NCBI GenBank assembly: GCA_026724425.1
Contig: JAIUCV010000001.1
Coordinates: forward strand, 16,474,556-16,538,555
DNA from: Erythrophleum ivorense
Lineage: Eukaryota > Streptophyta > Magnoliopsida > Fabales > Fabaceae
Direction: 5' to 3'
DNA length: 64,000 nt
Shown: positions 35,898 to 46,990 of the stretch, piece after piece
Layout: the number at the start of each line of letters is the position of its first letter
Position numbering within the stretch: position 1 is the first letter of the stretch
The notes under the pieces: generated by a model
Seen by the model: the letters and a program-made list of their open reading frames with translations, nothing else
What the model was told of the DNA's origin: nothing
The model's database searches: none
Made by a program: the position numbers and the translations under genes

Positions 35898-36254
35898 GTG
35901 TTCGCCCTCACTCAGCAGGAAGCTAGTACGTCTTCCAATTTGATTCGAGGTACGCTGATAGTGAATGGCTTTCCTGTAGTTGCTATGTTTGATTCAAGTG
36001 CTAGTCACTCATTTATATCCTATAATTATGTGAGGCAATTGGGTCTAGTTGTTAGTATCTTGCCATTTGACTTGTCTGTCACTGCACCTACTGGAGGCCA
36101 CGTGGTTACTTCCCATACCTGTTTGAATGTCACTGTTCAGTTCAATAATTGTCATACCATTATTGATTTGATCTATATACCCTTCCATGATATTAATTTG
36201 ATTGTTAGTATGAATTGGTTGGCCACGAATAATACGATACTTGATTGTGAATAG
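35898..36254 (+). pseudogene. pol: Aspartic protease of element 2, active-site Gly lost
   Basis: 118 codons starting MFALTQQEAS; domain with NLIRGTLIVNGFPVVAMFDS followed by SASHSFIS. The active-site triplet reads D-S-S instead of D-S/T-G (GGT to AGT type change), so the enzyme would be inactive. The domain continues to INLIVSMNWLATNNTILDCE before TAG, normal for this clade. It lies between gag and the reverse transcriptase. Confidence 0.87.
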
Positions 36255-36369
36255 TAAACTATTTTCCTACCTGCTTATGGGACCATACTTAGGGTAGGAG
36301 TTGAGTTATCTGTTGTGACTATTGGCCAGGCTGAGAAACATTTAGAGTGTGGATATCAAAGGTTTCTAG

Positions 36370-37360
36370 TCTTTTTCTCTATTCAGGCTTAGGTAAAGGA
36401 AGGGATAGAAGAGATCCTAATTGTCAAAGAATTCCTGAAAGTTTTTCTTAAGGAGTTTAACTTTAGTGGTCTACCCCCACCCCCCGAGCAAGAGCTAGAG
36501 TTCCCTATAGGCATAGTGCTTGGGGCTGGACCGATGTCCAAGGCTCCTTACAAGATGGCTTTCATTGAGCTTGTTGAGTTGAAAAAGTAGATAGAAGAAT
36601 TGTTAGAGAAAGAGTTTATCCGCCTTAGTGTATCACCTTGGGGAGCTTTAGTGTTATTTGTGAAAAAGAAAGATGGTAGCTTACGTTTATGTATTGATTA
36701 CAGAGAGTTGAATAAAGTTACCATCAAGAACAAATATCCTCTCCCTAGATCGATCATTTGTTAGGTCAGTTGGCTGGGGCATCTATGTTTTCTAAGATAG
36801 ATCTTAGATCTAGCTACCACCAGTTAAGAGTGAGAACTAAAGATGTCTCCAAGATGGCCTTCAGAATGAGATATGGGCACTATGAGTTCCTTGTGATGCC
36901 ATTTGGGCTGACGAATGCGTCTGTTGTGTTCATGGATTACATGAATAGGGTATTCAGACCGTATCTAGATCAGTTTGTGGTGGTCTTCATTGATGACATT
37001 CTAGTGTACTCCAGATCCTTTAAGGAGTGCGAGAAGCATTTGAGATTAGTCCTAGAGACCTTGAGAGAGAAAAGGTTGTATGCCAAACTTAGTAAATGTG
37101 AGTTTTGGCTAACCGAGGTGAGATTCTTAAGTCATGTGATCTCACGAGACGAGGTCGCAGTTGATTCCCATAAAGTTGATGCTGTGTTATAGTAGGATAG
37201 ACCTAGAACAATCACCAAGGTTAGGAGTTTCTTAGGTTTGGCAAGGTACTATAGATGGTTTATTTAGGGCTTTTCTCAGATAGCCTTACCACTGACGAGG
37301 CTAACTAGGAAAGAGACACCATTCATGTGGAATAATAGATGTAAGAGGACTTTCTAAAAG
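36370..37360 (+). pseudogene. pol: Reverse transcriptase of element 2
   Basis: The first part (36370-36755) reads in the protease frame: [20 protein letters not shown] and [11 protein letters not shown] frameshift near 36750 moves to the frame of 36758-37192: [35 protein letters not shown] and the catalytic FIDDILVYS, intact. The thumb and connection parts carry TAG codons near 37190 and 37264. By motif it is close to Tekay/Del elements. It is the best preserved polymerase in the window but not functional as it stands. Confidence 0.93.
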
Positions 37361-37790
37361 TTGAAGCTCCGTTTGACCACTGCCCCTGTACTGATTATCC
37401 TTGACCTTAGTGAACCATTTGTGGTTTATTGTGATACCTCGGGCAAAGGGTTAGGATGTGTGTTGATGCAGCAGGGTAGAGTAGTGGTATATACCTCTAG
37501 GCAGTTAAGGCCTCATGAGGAAAATTATTCCATGCATGACCTGGAGTTAACCCTCTTGGTGTTTGGTTTTAAAATATAGAGGCACTATCTGTATGGTGCT
37601 ACCATAGAGATTTACAGTGACCACAAGAGTCTGAAATACTTGTTTGACCAGAAGGAGCTCAATATGAGACAGAGGAGATGGATCGAGTTCCTGAAAGACT
37701 ATGATTATGTGTTAAAATATCATCCAAGCAAGGCTAATGTGGTGGCAGATGCCCTGAGTAGGAAGTCCATCCACGTTGCCCATATGATGA
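37361..37790 (+). pseudogene. pol: RNase H of element 2
   Basis: Same frame as the reverse transcriptase. All four acidic positions are visible: VVYCDTS (Asp), [10 protein letters not shown] (Glu), [11 protein letters not shown] (Asp) and [11 protein letters not shown] (Asp). One TAG replaces a Trp codon at about 37577. The substrate is RNA of the cDNA:RNA hybrid. The domain ends at the ADALSRK motif, followed by the linker to integrase. Confidence 0.92.
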
Positions 37791-39060
37791 TTAGGGAGCA
37801 GGAGCTCCTAGAGAAGTTTAGAAACTTGAACCTCTCTTGTCAGGTGGTATCAGGTAAATTATATCTGAGGGAAACCCGAATTGAGAATATATTGAGAACC
37901 CAGATCTTAGATGCCCAGAGAGAGGATGAGTTCCTGAGATGGATTAGGAATGAGATTTCCCAAGGTAAGACCTCAGATTTCAAGATGTCTGAGGATGGTA
38001 TGATAGTATATCAAGAAAGAATCTGTGTGCTTAGTCGAAATGAATTGGGAGAAAGCATTTTAGAAGAGGCACATAAGAGTAAGTATACTATCCACCCAAG
38101 TGCCACTAAGATGTATCAGGATTTGAAACGAATTTTCTGGTGGTCAGGGATGAAGAATGATATGACAGATTACGTGGCTAGATGCTTAGTGTGTTAGAGG
38201 GTAAAAATAAAACATCAACGACCAGCTGGATTGTTGCAACCTTTAGATATCCCTGAGTGGAAGTGGGATAGTATAGCCATAGACTTTGTTATGGGGCTAC
38301 CCAGAACATCCTCTGGACACGACACTATTTGGGTAGTTATGGATAGACTAACGAAGTTTGCACACTTTTTAGCTATTAAGGCTACTCATACACTAGATAG
38401 ATTAGCCCAATTGTATATTAGAGAGATAGTGCGACTCTACAGAGTACCTAGTAGCACAGTTTCAGATAGAGACCCTAGGTTTACATCGAACTTTTAGAGG
38501 TCATTACAACATGCCTTAGGGATCAGGTTGCGGTTTAGTACTACATATCACCCCTAGATAGATGATCAGACTGAAAGGACCATTCAGACCTTAGAAGACA
38601 TGTTGAGGGCATGTGTGTTAGAAATGAGGAGTAACTAGGATGTGTATTTACCATTAGCAAAATTTTCTTATAATAATAGTTACCATTCCAGTATTCAGAT
38701 AGCCCCTTATGAGGCTTTGTATGGGAGAAAATACAGATCCCTTCTATGTTGGGTTAATCTAGGTGAAAGGAGCATGATAGGACCTAAGATTGTGGACCAG
38801 ACCACCCGACAGATAAAATTGATTAGAAAGAAACTTCTCACGACCCAAAGTAGGCAAAAAAGCTATGTCGATAAGAGAAGGAGGCTGTTAGAGTTTGAGA
38901 TTGGAGACCATGTGTTTATTCAAGTGTCTCCAGTGACAGGAGTAAGTCGGTTAATAAGGGTAAGGAAGCTCAGTCCTAGGTATATTGGTCTATTTGAAAT
39001 CCTTGAGAAAATTGGACCTGTGGCTTACCAGATAGCCTTACCTCCTAACCTAGCCTAAAT
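37790..39060 (+). pseudogene. pol: Integrase of element 2
   Basis: Zinc-binding part [20 protein letters not shown] and ARCLVC (about 38070-38195). Core: TIWVVMDRLTKFAHF (Asp), STVSDRDPRFTSNF (Asp), then DDQTERTIQTLEDML (Glu), so the D,D,E triad is intact although TAG codons lie between, near 38195, 38493, 38555 and 38637. C-terminal block DHVFIQVSPVTGV. Same frame throughout as RNase H. The TAGs stand mainly where Gln or Trp is expected. Confidence 0.93.
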
Positions 39061-39164
39061 CCATAATATTTTTCATGTCTTCCAATTGAAAAAGTATTTA
39101 CCAGACCCCTCACATGTCATAGAATATGAGCATGTGCAATTGCAGGAAGATCTTTCTTATGTAA

Positions 39165-39319
39165 TGAAACCAAAGAGAATTGTGGATGCTAAGCTAAAAC
39201 AGCTGAGAAGCAAGAATATTCCTCTGGTGAAAGTGATCTGGAAAGGTCTGACATCTAAAGAAGTAACCTGGGAATTAGAGGATGAAATGAGACAGAGATA
39301 TCCAGAGTTATTCCCTTGA
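39165..39319 (+). pseudogene. pol: Chromodomain at the C-terminus of element 2 Pol
   Basis: RIVDAKLKQLRSKNIPLVKV, then WKGLTSKEVTWELEDEM and RYPELFP before TGA at 39317-39319. This is the compact chromodomain typical of Tekay/Del chromoviruses, thought to bind modified histone tails and target heterochromatin. It is open from 39086 in the integrase frame. Confidence 0.9.
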
Positions 39320-39355
39320 GGTATGTCTTTAAATTTCGAGGACGAAATTTCTTTT

Positions 39356-39369
39356 AAGAGGGGTATAAA
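39356..39369 (+). other. Polypurine tract, element 2
   Basis: aagaggggtataaa directly before TGTAACAACT, preceded by aaatttcgaggacgaaattt, the usual context in Tekay/Del elements. Confidence 0.9.
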
Positions 39370-42200
39370 TGTAACAACTAGAAAAAAATTTTAAAGTTTT
39401 GAAATTTTCTAAGTCTGCTAGCTATATAGCGAGAAATGGCCTAGCTATAGTGAGAGTGCCTGTTTGCTATAACGAGAATGCTTCTAGCTATAGCGAATTC
39501 GGGCATCTCATACAAAAACCAGGGGGTTTCTCGCAATAGTGCACACCGTAGTAAAAACAGGGGTCTGGGACTGATATGTGCTCGCCATAGCGAGGGTTAT
39601 TCTTCGCTATAGCAAAGGTTAGTCTGGAAGAGCATAAAAAAAGAGAATTTTACTTTTTAAAGAGTCTAGATCCTTTCCTTTTCTTCTAATAGACTTAGGC
39701 TTCGACCAAAATAGAGAAAAGGGATGTGGAGAGAGAGAGAGAGACCTAGAGAAGGAAGGAAGAACAAGAAAAAAGTAAGCATAACTTGAGATCTCCATAG
39801 CTTTTCTTCTTAGAGTTTTGTTCTTCTCTCTTTGCCCTTTTTTTTATAGTTTTGGTTGTTGAGTTGGCTTTATTTTAGGCCAAAGTTAGAAGGGGAAGTG
39901 TAAGGATTTAAGAAGAAGATTTATGCAAAGGAAGAGCCTTTTGGAAAAATTTTTATTTAAGATAACTACTTTATATTTTATTGCATCTTCTCCCCTTACT
40001 TTTCTTGAGTATGTTGGTTCTACCAACTTGAGAGCTTGAGAGAGGAAGGAATTCTGACCTAGAATAAGCAAGAGATCCTTGAATTATAGTGTGATAAGTT
40101 AAGAATTACAAAGAAAGGAGAAAAAGAGTTAGTGAAATTCTAAAGAGAGAATCCCTAGTTTCTTACATATTTAGTGGGGTTTGCCTTGATGAAGAGCCCC
40201 TTAACTTTATGAATAATTGTTGAGTTATAAGAGAGTAATTCCATGCTATTTGTTGTGTTTAGGCTCAAAAGAAGCAGCTCCATCTAGTTGTGATTGTGAA
40301 ACTAAGAAGGGAGAAGAGAAATTGAAAGGGAAGGCTTGTGTTGGCTTATAAGGTAGCTTTCCACTCTTTCTTATTGCATTTTTGGATATGTAATAGTCAT
40401 TGTATGCTTGTGTATATGCTTGTATTGTGAGACATGTCATTTGATATTGCCTTGATACATTAGTACCAATATGCTTATGTTTTGGGTTATAAAAATTGCT
40501 CGGGTGAGGTAGTGCCAAAAGTCCCTTGAGATGGGTGAGGTGGAGCCAAAAGTCCCTAAACCAAGGGTGAGGCCAATCCAAAAGTCCCAAAAATTGGGTG
40601 AGGCTAGACCAAAAGTCCCTAGAGCTTATTCTTGGCATTGATATAATATTCATGGCATGAAAATCATGTGTTGTATAATTGTGAATGGTTTGTATGCTTT
40701 GACTTGTTTATATGCCTTAATTGCTTTCTTGAATGAGTGTATGAGCTATTGAGATTCCATGAATCTCACCCCCTTCCCTCTCTCATCTCATATGGTCCAG
40801 ATGGAGCTCAAGAGCCTAAGAGTGGAGGCCATGAGGCATAGATGGCCTTTTTTATACTTTTGCATACTTTGGCATAGTTTGATGTATAGGAAGGCCAAAG
40901 TGCTTATGTATACATATTCTTTTTGAGATGTAAATGCTTAAACAAATGTAAAATTATGTATCAATAATATATGATCCATGTATGGAACCAAAGTAATGAA
41001 ATTATGAGATTTGGCTCCTTTGTGGCTTATATGTAGTAGTGTATTTTTGCCCGTAACATGGTGAGTTTGAGATGTGTATTGATTTGGATCACTCAGGCAA
41101 TTCATATATGTTGTGTTTATACTTTAAAACTTGTTCAAGAGGTACTTGAGCACGTAGGGGACCATTTACCCCCAGTTTGAACCATTTATGGTGTCAAAAC
41201 TATTAAATTTGTGAATTGTGTCAAAGTATAATCAAATAAGCTCTTCTTGATATGAAATTTGGCATGCATCTAGAATTTTTTGAGAGCTTCTTGAAAAGCT
41301 AAAGTGGGTAAATTTGGAGGTCTAAGGAATATTTTTTCAATTGTTGAAGTTGAAAAATTTTCTAATTTTGGTTATTGTACTGTATAAATAGGTCCAAAAA
41401 TGAATCTGTATCATTCATGGACCAAACAGTGTCTAATTGTCATGAAATATGATGGGTATAAACTAGATATCCACAGTGACTGTACCAACTAGAAGCACCT
41501 TGATTGGAGGTCTGTAGAGGGAGAAAGAATTTTCTGAAGTTCTGTGTTAGTATTAGGGAAGTCATCTGACCTTCGTTATTGTTCCATTAGTTTTTGAGGT
41601 CCAAAAGCTACTAAAATGATTTGAGCTTATTTTTCCCTCTAGTTAACATCGATAGCTTTCCAAATTAGTATAGTTTGACCATATTAGATTTTTATGGAAT
41701 TAGTTATGAATTTTTGAAGTTCATGACAGCAAGTTGTATCAGTACCAAGGACAGCTGAACCTCTGTCTCTTTTTCGATGTCAAACATAGTCCAAACGCTG
41801 AGATTGTGGTTTGAAATTATTTTTAGTGTAAATTTAAAACCTAAATCTTTCCAGAAAGTTATGTTTTTCTTAATTCCCATTTTTTTAGAATTAGTTATAA
41901 TTTTTCAAAGTCAGAGCCAAAAATCTGACTTTTGGACCCATTTAAGAAATTGCATTTTCTTGGTTTTTGGCTTCATATCCGTAGTTCATGGGTTGTTTTA
42001 TGCTATGTATGAATTTTATAAATGGATTTTGAGTAGAGAATATGAATGATGGGTTCACAATACCCACAGGGCAAAGTATGAGTGTTTAAACCCCGACTTA
42101 AAGTATTAAAATACTACGATTTTGGTCCTTTTTCATTGGGAATCATATGGAATCAAGCCAAGAAGAAAATTAATTGAGGTTAAGACATTATGGTGTTACA
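39370..42200 (+). mobile_element. Right LTR of element 2 (family B, 2831 bp)
   Basis: Same layout as the left LTR: palindrome cluster at 39415-39625, donor-like AAAAA|GTAAGC at 39775 (G lost before GT), acceptor ending at 40262, 90-bp block to 40352 with donor AAG|GTAGC, minisatellite at 40500-40625, hairpin near 40749-40768 and acceptor GTCCAG ending at 40800. The 135-codon minus-strand ORF at 40246-40653 is the minisatellite read backwards and is not a gene. Confidence 0.95.
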
Positions 42201-43669
42201 TTACGTAGACCATATGAGCTCATGTATCATATTCTCATATTTAATTCTATAAATCCAACTCATTTTCATCATTAAAAGTGGCCTACAACTCGTGGAAGCA
42301 AAGGGAAGCATAAAATATATAGTTGCATTTTCGACCAGAATTCTCCCCTTTTTGTTACAAACTTTGAAAATTCATAACTAATTCTAGAAAAATTAAAATC
42401 ATACATTCTTAGCCATTCTAGAAAGGTAAACATGTCTACTTTATGCTAAAAATATGTCCAAATCATAATATTCAACAGAAGAGTTTGACATTCAAAAAAG
42501 TCCAAAGGTCTAGATGTCCATTGGTGCTGTCACAGGTTTCTATAACAAACTTTAAAAATGTCCAATTAATTCTAAACAAATCCAATTCATGCAAATGATA
42601 CTAATATGGAAATCTAAAGATGTTAACAAGAGGAAAAAATAACTCCAGACTAGTTCAGGCATGTCCAGACCTCGAAACTCAATCAAACAGTACCTGAGGT
42701 CAGTTGGGGGGCCTAATACTGGGCAGAAAATTCAAAAATTCATATCTCCCTCTCTAGACATCTAAATGAGGTTCTTTTAGTTGGTACAAATCACTGGGAA
42801 TTTGGTTTCTTTATATAAAATTTCATGGCAATTGGACATCATTTGAGCCCTGTGTGACAAAAATCATTTTCAGACTTGAGTAAACAGTAACATGACCAAA
42901 ACCAAAATTTTTGCCAACTTTGAAAATTCATCAAATATCCTCTAGACCTTTAAAAATTCTGTTCTTTGGCTTCTAGAAAAGCTCTCAATAAGCTCTAATT
43001 ACATGCCAAATCTTAGATTAAGAAGAGCTCATTTGGATAAAAAGTGATATAGGATTCCATTATGGTCAATTTTAGCTCCATATAGGATACCAAAATATCC
43101 AAATAGCTTCCCATAGTATTTGGCACCTCTTGGGCAAGTCTAAAAACATAAATAAGACTTGTATGAACTGCCCAAATGGTCCCAAACCTCATGTATTTCA
43201 ATTTGACCATTCCACTTCTATTTATACACATACTTCTGTAATGAAAATTTGCCAATACATAACCAAAATGTGCATATCTATACATACAACTTTAACTCTC
43301 ATTCATACATGATATATTAGTATAATTACATATATTTATAAGGTCATTGGTCATACACAACATTAGATTACAACATTTGCTACTTGTGCTGCCTTAAGGA
43401 AGTAAAAATCATGCTCTTGAATGCCATACTCTCATCTTCAAAGTGGTTGGCTTCCATTACCTTACCCACTTAGTTCACCTAACATGTTAGATCATTGGAG
43501 AGGAGAGAATGAGAGTCAAAGAATCCCAATAGCTCATCTCCCATTCAATCATACATAAAAAAGCAAAACAAGTCTTATAAATACATGCATGACATATAGA
43601 CATGTGCAATCATTCAAGAGGCAATTTCAACACTTGAGCAAGTCATACATAACATACAAAGGATTACCA

Positions 43670-43870
43670 AGCAAGTGGATTAGCCTCACCCATTTACTTA
43701 TGGATTTTGGACTTACCTCACCTATTTTTTAAGAGGTTCTTAGACTCAACCTTACTTTTGGGAGTCAACCTCACTTTTGGGAGACTATTTACTTTGTCTC
43801 AACCAATTTTAAGAGTTTTTAGCTCATCCTTATCATGGCTAAGGATTCTTGGCCTCACCATGCTCAAGCA
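43670..43870 (-). repeat. LTR minisatellite in the minus-strand solo LTR
   Basis: Reverse-orientation units (gacttttgg...cctcacc type), diverged. Source of the plus-strand ORF at 43707-43910. Confidence 0.75.
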
Positions 43871-45749
43871 AACCAAAATAAATATCATAAACATCATTTG
43901 GAAAATATAATGCATCATCATGGTACCATGGAGTAAGAGTTCATGCTAGAACATTTTTCATAGCTTAGAATACACATACACACATTCAAAGACAAGTAAA
44001 GCAAACAATCATGCATGAGAGAAGGTAGAGAAAGCTACCTTGGAAGCAACTACACACTTTTTCTCTTGAATCAATGCTTTCTCCTTTGGCCACACACATA
44101 CAAAGGTGTAAGGATGATTTCTCTTGGCCTAAACACAATTTATGGAAGCTAATTAGGTTTATGGAATTAATTCTAAGGCCACACAACTTTCTTAAACTCT
44201 AACTTAACCTATAAACACTTTTATGGTTCCAAAATGCACCTAATAAAGCAACACCCATTAAATAAATTCTAGGCTCCATTCTTTCCTTTCATATATAATT
44301 CTTGACTCCTTTTAAGCCTCTTGAACTTATCACACAATCAAAACAAAGAGTCTAACTATATGTTGCTTCTTTAGATCATATTATGGAACATAAAGCACCA
44401 TATCACTTTCTATAGTTTTTAAATTTTTTTCAATACTTCCCTTTATATTCATTCATCATATATGACTCAAAAATGGGTTTAGAAAAATTTAAAACTATCC
44501 CTAGCCATGTTAACCCCTCTTGGCTGAACCTATGGAGGATTTTGGCTGTCATGGACTTTGGTTTGTTTTCTTGATGGAGGAAGCACATTGGGAGGTTCTT
44601 AGGGAACTTAGGGACTCATCTAAGCACTCATTTAAGTCTAGGAACAATCATATCAAGTCAGATTTTCAAGAGAGCACTTGAATCCCTAATGATTCTATCT
44701 TATTTTCTAATACCTTTTACTTGATTCTAATGATAGATTCTTAATCCTTGCACTCTAAAACCTCTAATTCCTCCTTGATTTGGATAGAAAATAGCCCCTA
44801 AGAATTGGGCTCATGGTGGACAAAACACACAAGGAGGAAGGGGAGGAAGAAGCTGCCAAAGAATGGAAGTTTTACCTTATTTTCTTGCTTTTTCTTGGTT
44901 ACTCTTCACTTTCCTAGGCTACTTCACCTTAAACACAAATTTTTCCTCTCTGTTCTGCCCTTAAAATAGCACCAAATATTTCAAGAAAACCATAGGAGGA
45001 AAGGAGAGAAGGAGAATAACAACTTTGCTTAAGGAAGAACTAAGAAATTCTATGGATTCCATACCTTTTCCTTGGCCTTTTTTCCTTCTTTTGGCTCCTC
45101 CCTTGTGCACCTAAAAATTGTGGTCTTCTTCTCTATTTTTAGGCAAAAGTAAGTCAACTAAGTAGAGAGAAGAAAGAGGCATCCCATTTAAAGAAGTTTC
45201 AAGAAGGATTTGTTCTAAAAAATTCCATTTATGTCCCTTCGTTGTGGCAATTTTGTTTTGGCTTCGTTTTAGCTCTTTTTTTATAATTGTCTTTTCCATT
45301 ATAAAATTTAAGTTCCTAGTTTAGTAAAATGCCTTTGGAATCACTCAAATCGGAGCTAAAACCTTCTCGAATGAATTCGTTAAAGTTTGGGTACACCGAC
45401 GTTAAAAAATGTCCACTGAAGGGGAATTAACTATCCTGGGGCCTCCCATGGTTTTCAAGGCCTTTGAGAACCCCAGATTCAAAATTTTCCTTTAAAAAGC
45501 CCTCCTATGTCTTTTTTTAAAAATTTGCTCAAAATTATGAAAATACCATTACGTTTCGTAAGTTTTCTATCAAATTTTGTTTCTTCATTCTAGCTCCGTT
45601 TTTCTTTCCGTCTGAGCCTAAGATTCTCATTTGTAAGAGTCTAGAATGTTACTTAAATTTTTTGGGATCTTAACTAATTTATTTCGGGGGACTTGCTTTG
45701 AAAACGTACCCATTTCTGTCGTTTAACGAAAATCAGACATTACAATAAT

Positions 45750-46280
45750 TGCTTATCAAGAAGAATTTTCTTTTTAGAATCCAGCACTTTTGGAAATGAA
45801 TAGTTATTCATTTGTACAATGAAGTGATAAAGGTTGAGATAAAAATTGAACTTCTCAATTTCTCTTTTGAAAATAAGAATCTCTTTGTAGATTGTGTAAT
45901 AGTGCTTTTCAAACTTATTAAATTGTCCACTAGCATACTCATAATAATAATGTTTTCCATCAATATCTTTAATGAATATTGCTCCCCATTAATTTTCACT
46001 AGCATTTGTCTGCAAAATCCTCATACTTTGGTCTGATATCTTTAATGGTATAGGATTTTAAGTGATTTTCTTGAGATATTGTACTGCTACTATTTGATCT
46101 TTTCCCTTAGGTGGGGGTTCTTTCTTTTTAAGAAATTTGGACAGCTAGTTGGCATGGGCTGCAACATGTGAGATAAAGTTTCTAATGTAATTTACTATCT
46201 TAAGAAATTGATGTATTTGCTTAACAGTAAGATTCTCATTAGGAAATTTTTGTAATTCTTTAGCATGGTTTATCAATATT
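45750..46280 (-). pseudogene. Pararetrovirus reverse transcriptase end and RNase H, copy 2
   Basis: One minus-strand frame runs the whole length, broken only by stops. It shows TVKQIHQFLKIVNYIRNFI (end of reverse transcriptase), a KKKEPPPKGK linker, then the RNase H domain: MRILQTNAS, where the first catalytic Asp position reads Asn, EYASGQFNKFEKHYYTIYKE with the catalytic Glu, and HFIVQMNNYSFPKVL. These blocks are characteristic of caulimovirid polymerases and differ from the Gypsy RNase H elsewhere in the window. The polymerase palm is missing because the copy is truncated at about 46280. Confidence 0.88.
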
Positions 46281-46985
46281 TTTAAAAAAGAATTATAAAT
46301 TTAGTTTATTTAAGTGTTTATAAAATATAAAATTTTGTTTTTGTTTTAAAAATAATATTATTTTAAATAAGATTTAATAGTGTTTTAAGCTAATTTATTA
46401 TTCCACAAGTTGAGATGATTTTTTTTGTATAAAAATTTTTATAATTAAATTAAAAAATTAAATTTTAATTAGACAAATAACTTTTATAAAAAATTAAATT
46501 CTATTATTTTATATCAAAAATTGAATAATATATTATATATTATTTGATTTTATTATTTTATATATATTATATTATATTCCTTCTCTCCCCTTTCAGCCCT
46601 TACCCCTCTCTCTTCTACCTTTTTTATCCCCGAAGCCTTGTGAACTTTGTTAACCTGATAGACAAGGAAAGTTGGAGCCTTTTATAAAAAATTAAAAAAA
46701 AAAGAGAGAATTTGTATCATTAACCTCTCCAAAAATATGAAATATGGATAAGTACTTTTGTCAAATACAATTTTGGATTAAAAAATATTATTTAAATAGG
46801 AAAAGGTTCAAAATTCTTTATAGCTCCCTCCCTTGCAACAAGAAAGGGAGAAAAAGGGAGATTTAAGGTGTGCTCTTCTTTTTCTTCCTTCTCTTTTTCT
46901 CACTTTTTTTTCTTTTTCTAACCTCTTTCTCTCTCTTCTTATCTCATTATTTTTTTTGTCTCTCTTTTTCTCTTTTACTTTTGGC
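46281..46985. other. AT-rich spacer, no gene
   Basis: Very AT-rich DNA with runs of ttttaaa and tatata (46300-46580), then pyrimidine-rich tracts (46570-46620 and 46870-46980). The minus-strand Lys/Arg-rich ORF at 46808-47032 comes from the CT tract. It may include the 3' part of the minus-strand LTR fragment at 50491-51056, but I cannot show it. Confidence 0.6.
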
Positions 46986-46990
46986 CTAAT

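Larger units (their letters stand above)
31769..42200 (+). mobile_element. Complete chromovirus element 2 (Ty3/Gypsy, Tekay/Del-like)
   Basis: About 10.4 kb: left LTR 31769-34587, primer site, gag, protease, reverse transcriptase, RNase H, integrase, chromodomain, polypurine tract, right LTR 39370-42200. The flanking 5-mers tcaca (31764) and ttacg (42201) differ by two transitions and could both derive from tcacg. Pol from 36758 to 39319 stays in one frame, broken only by stops. In about 190 bp compared by eye the two LTRs differ at roughly a dozen sites, mostly transitions, so the insertion is old but younger than element 1. Confidence 0.95.
31628..45744 (-). mobile_element. Minus-strand solo LTR, family A, split by element 2
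   Basis: The minus-strand LTR end is at 31628 (tgtaacacca) and its start at 45744 (complement TGTAATGTCT). Removing element 2 leaves about 3.68 kb. The flanks are gtaat/ataat around 31624 and 45745 (one base shared with the LTR end, one substitution). On the minus strand it has an acceptor-like GTGTTTAG before 44128, a block 44128-44040 (89 bp) with donor AAG|GTAGC, a minisatellite at 43670-43870 and a degraded hairpin near 43511-43530. Confidence 0.88.
29340..46280 (-). mobile_element. Endogenous pararetrovirus copy 2, inverted, interrupted by nested elements
   Basis: On the minus strand, from right to left: reverse transcriptase end plus RNase H (46280-45750), polymerase tail (31627-30240), TATA-like box (30010-30001) and the N-terminal segment with a peptide repeat (29752-29564), ending at the junction with copy 1. 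The interruption 31628-45744 is a minus-strand solo LTR that holds element 2. The viral parts on both sides join within a 334-bp tandem repeat unit, which confirms continuity. Confidence 0.82.

Noticed and set aside
40246..40653. 135-codon minus-strand ORF, the longest in a non-pol region
   Set aside because: It is the LTR minisatellite and the 90-nt block read backwards; the same peptide pattern (RDFW..LTH) occurs at 27000, 48635 and 63360 only where the minisatellite is.
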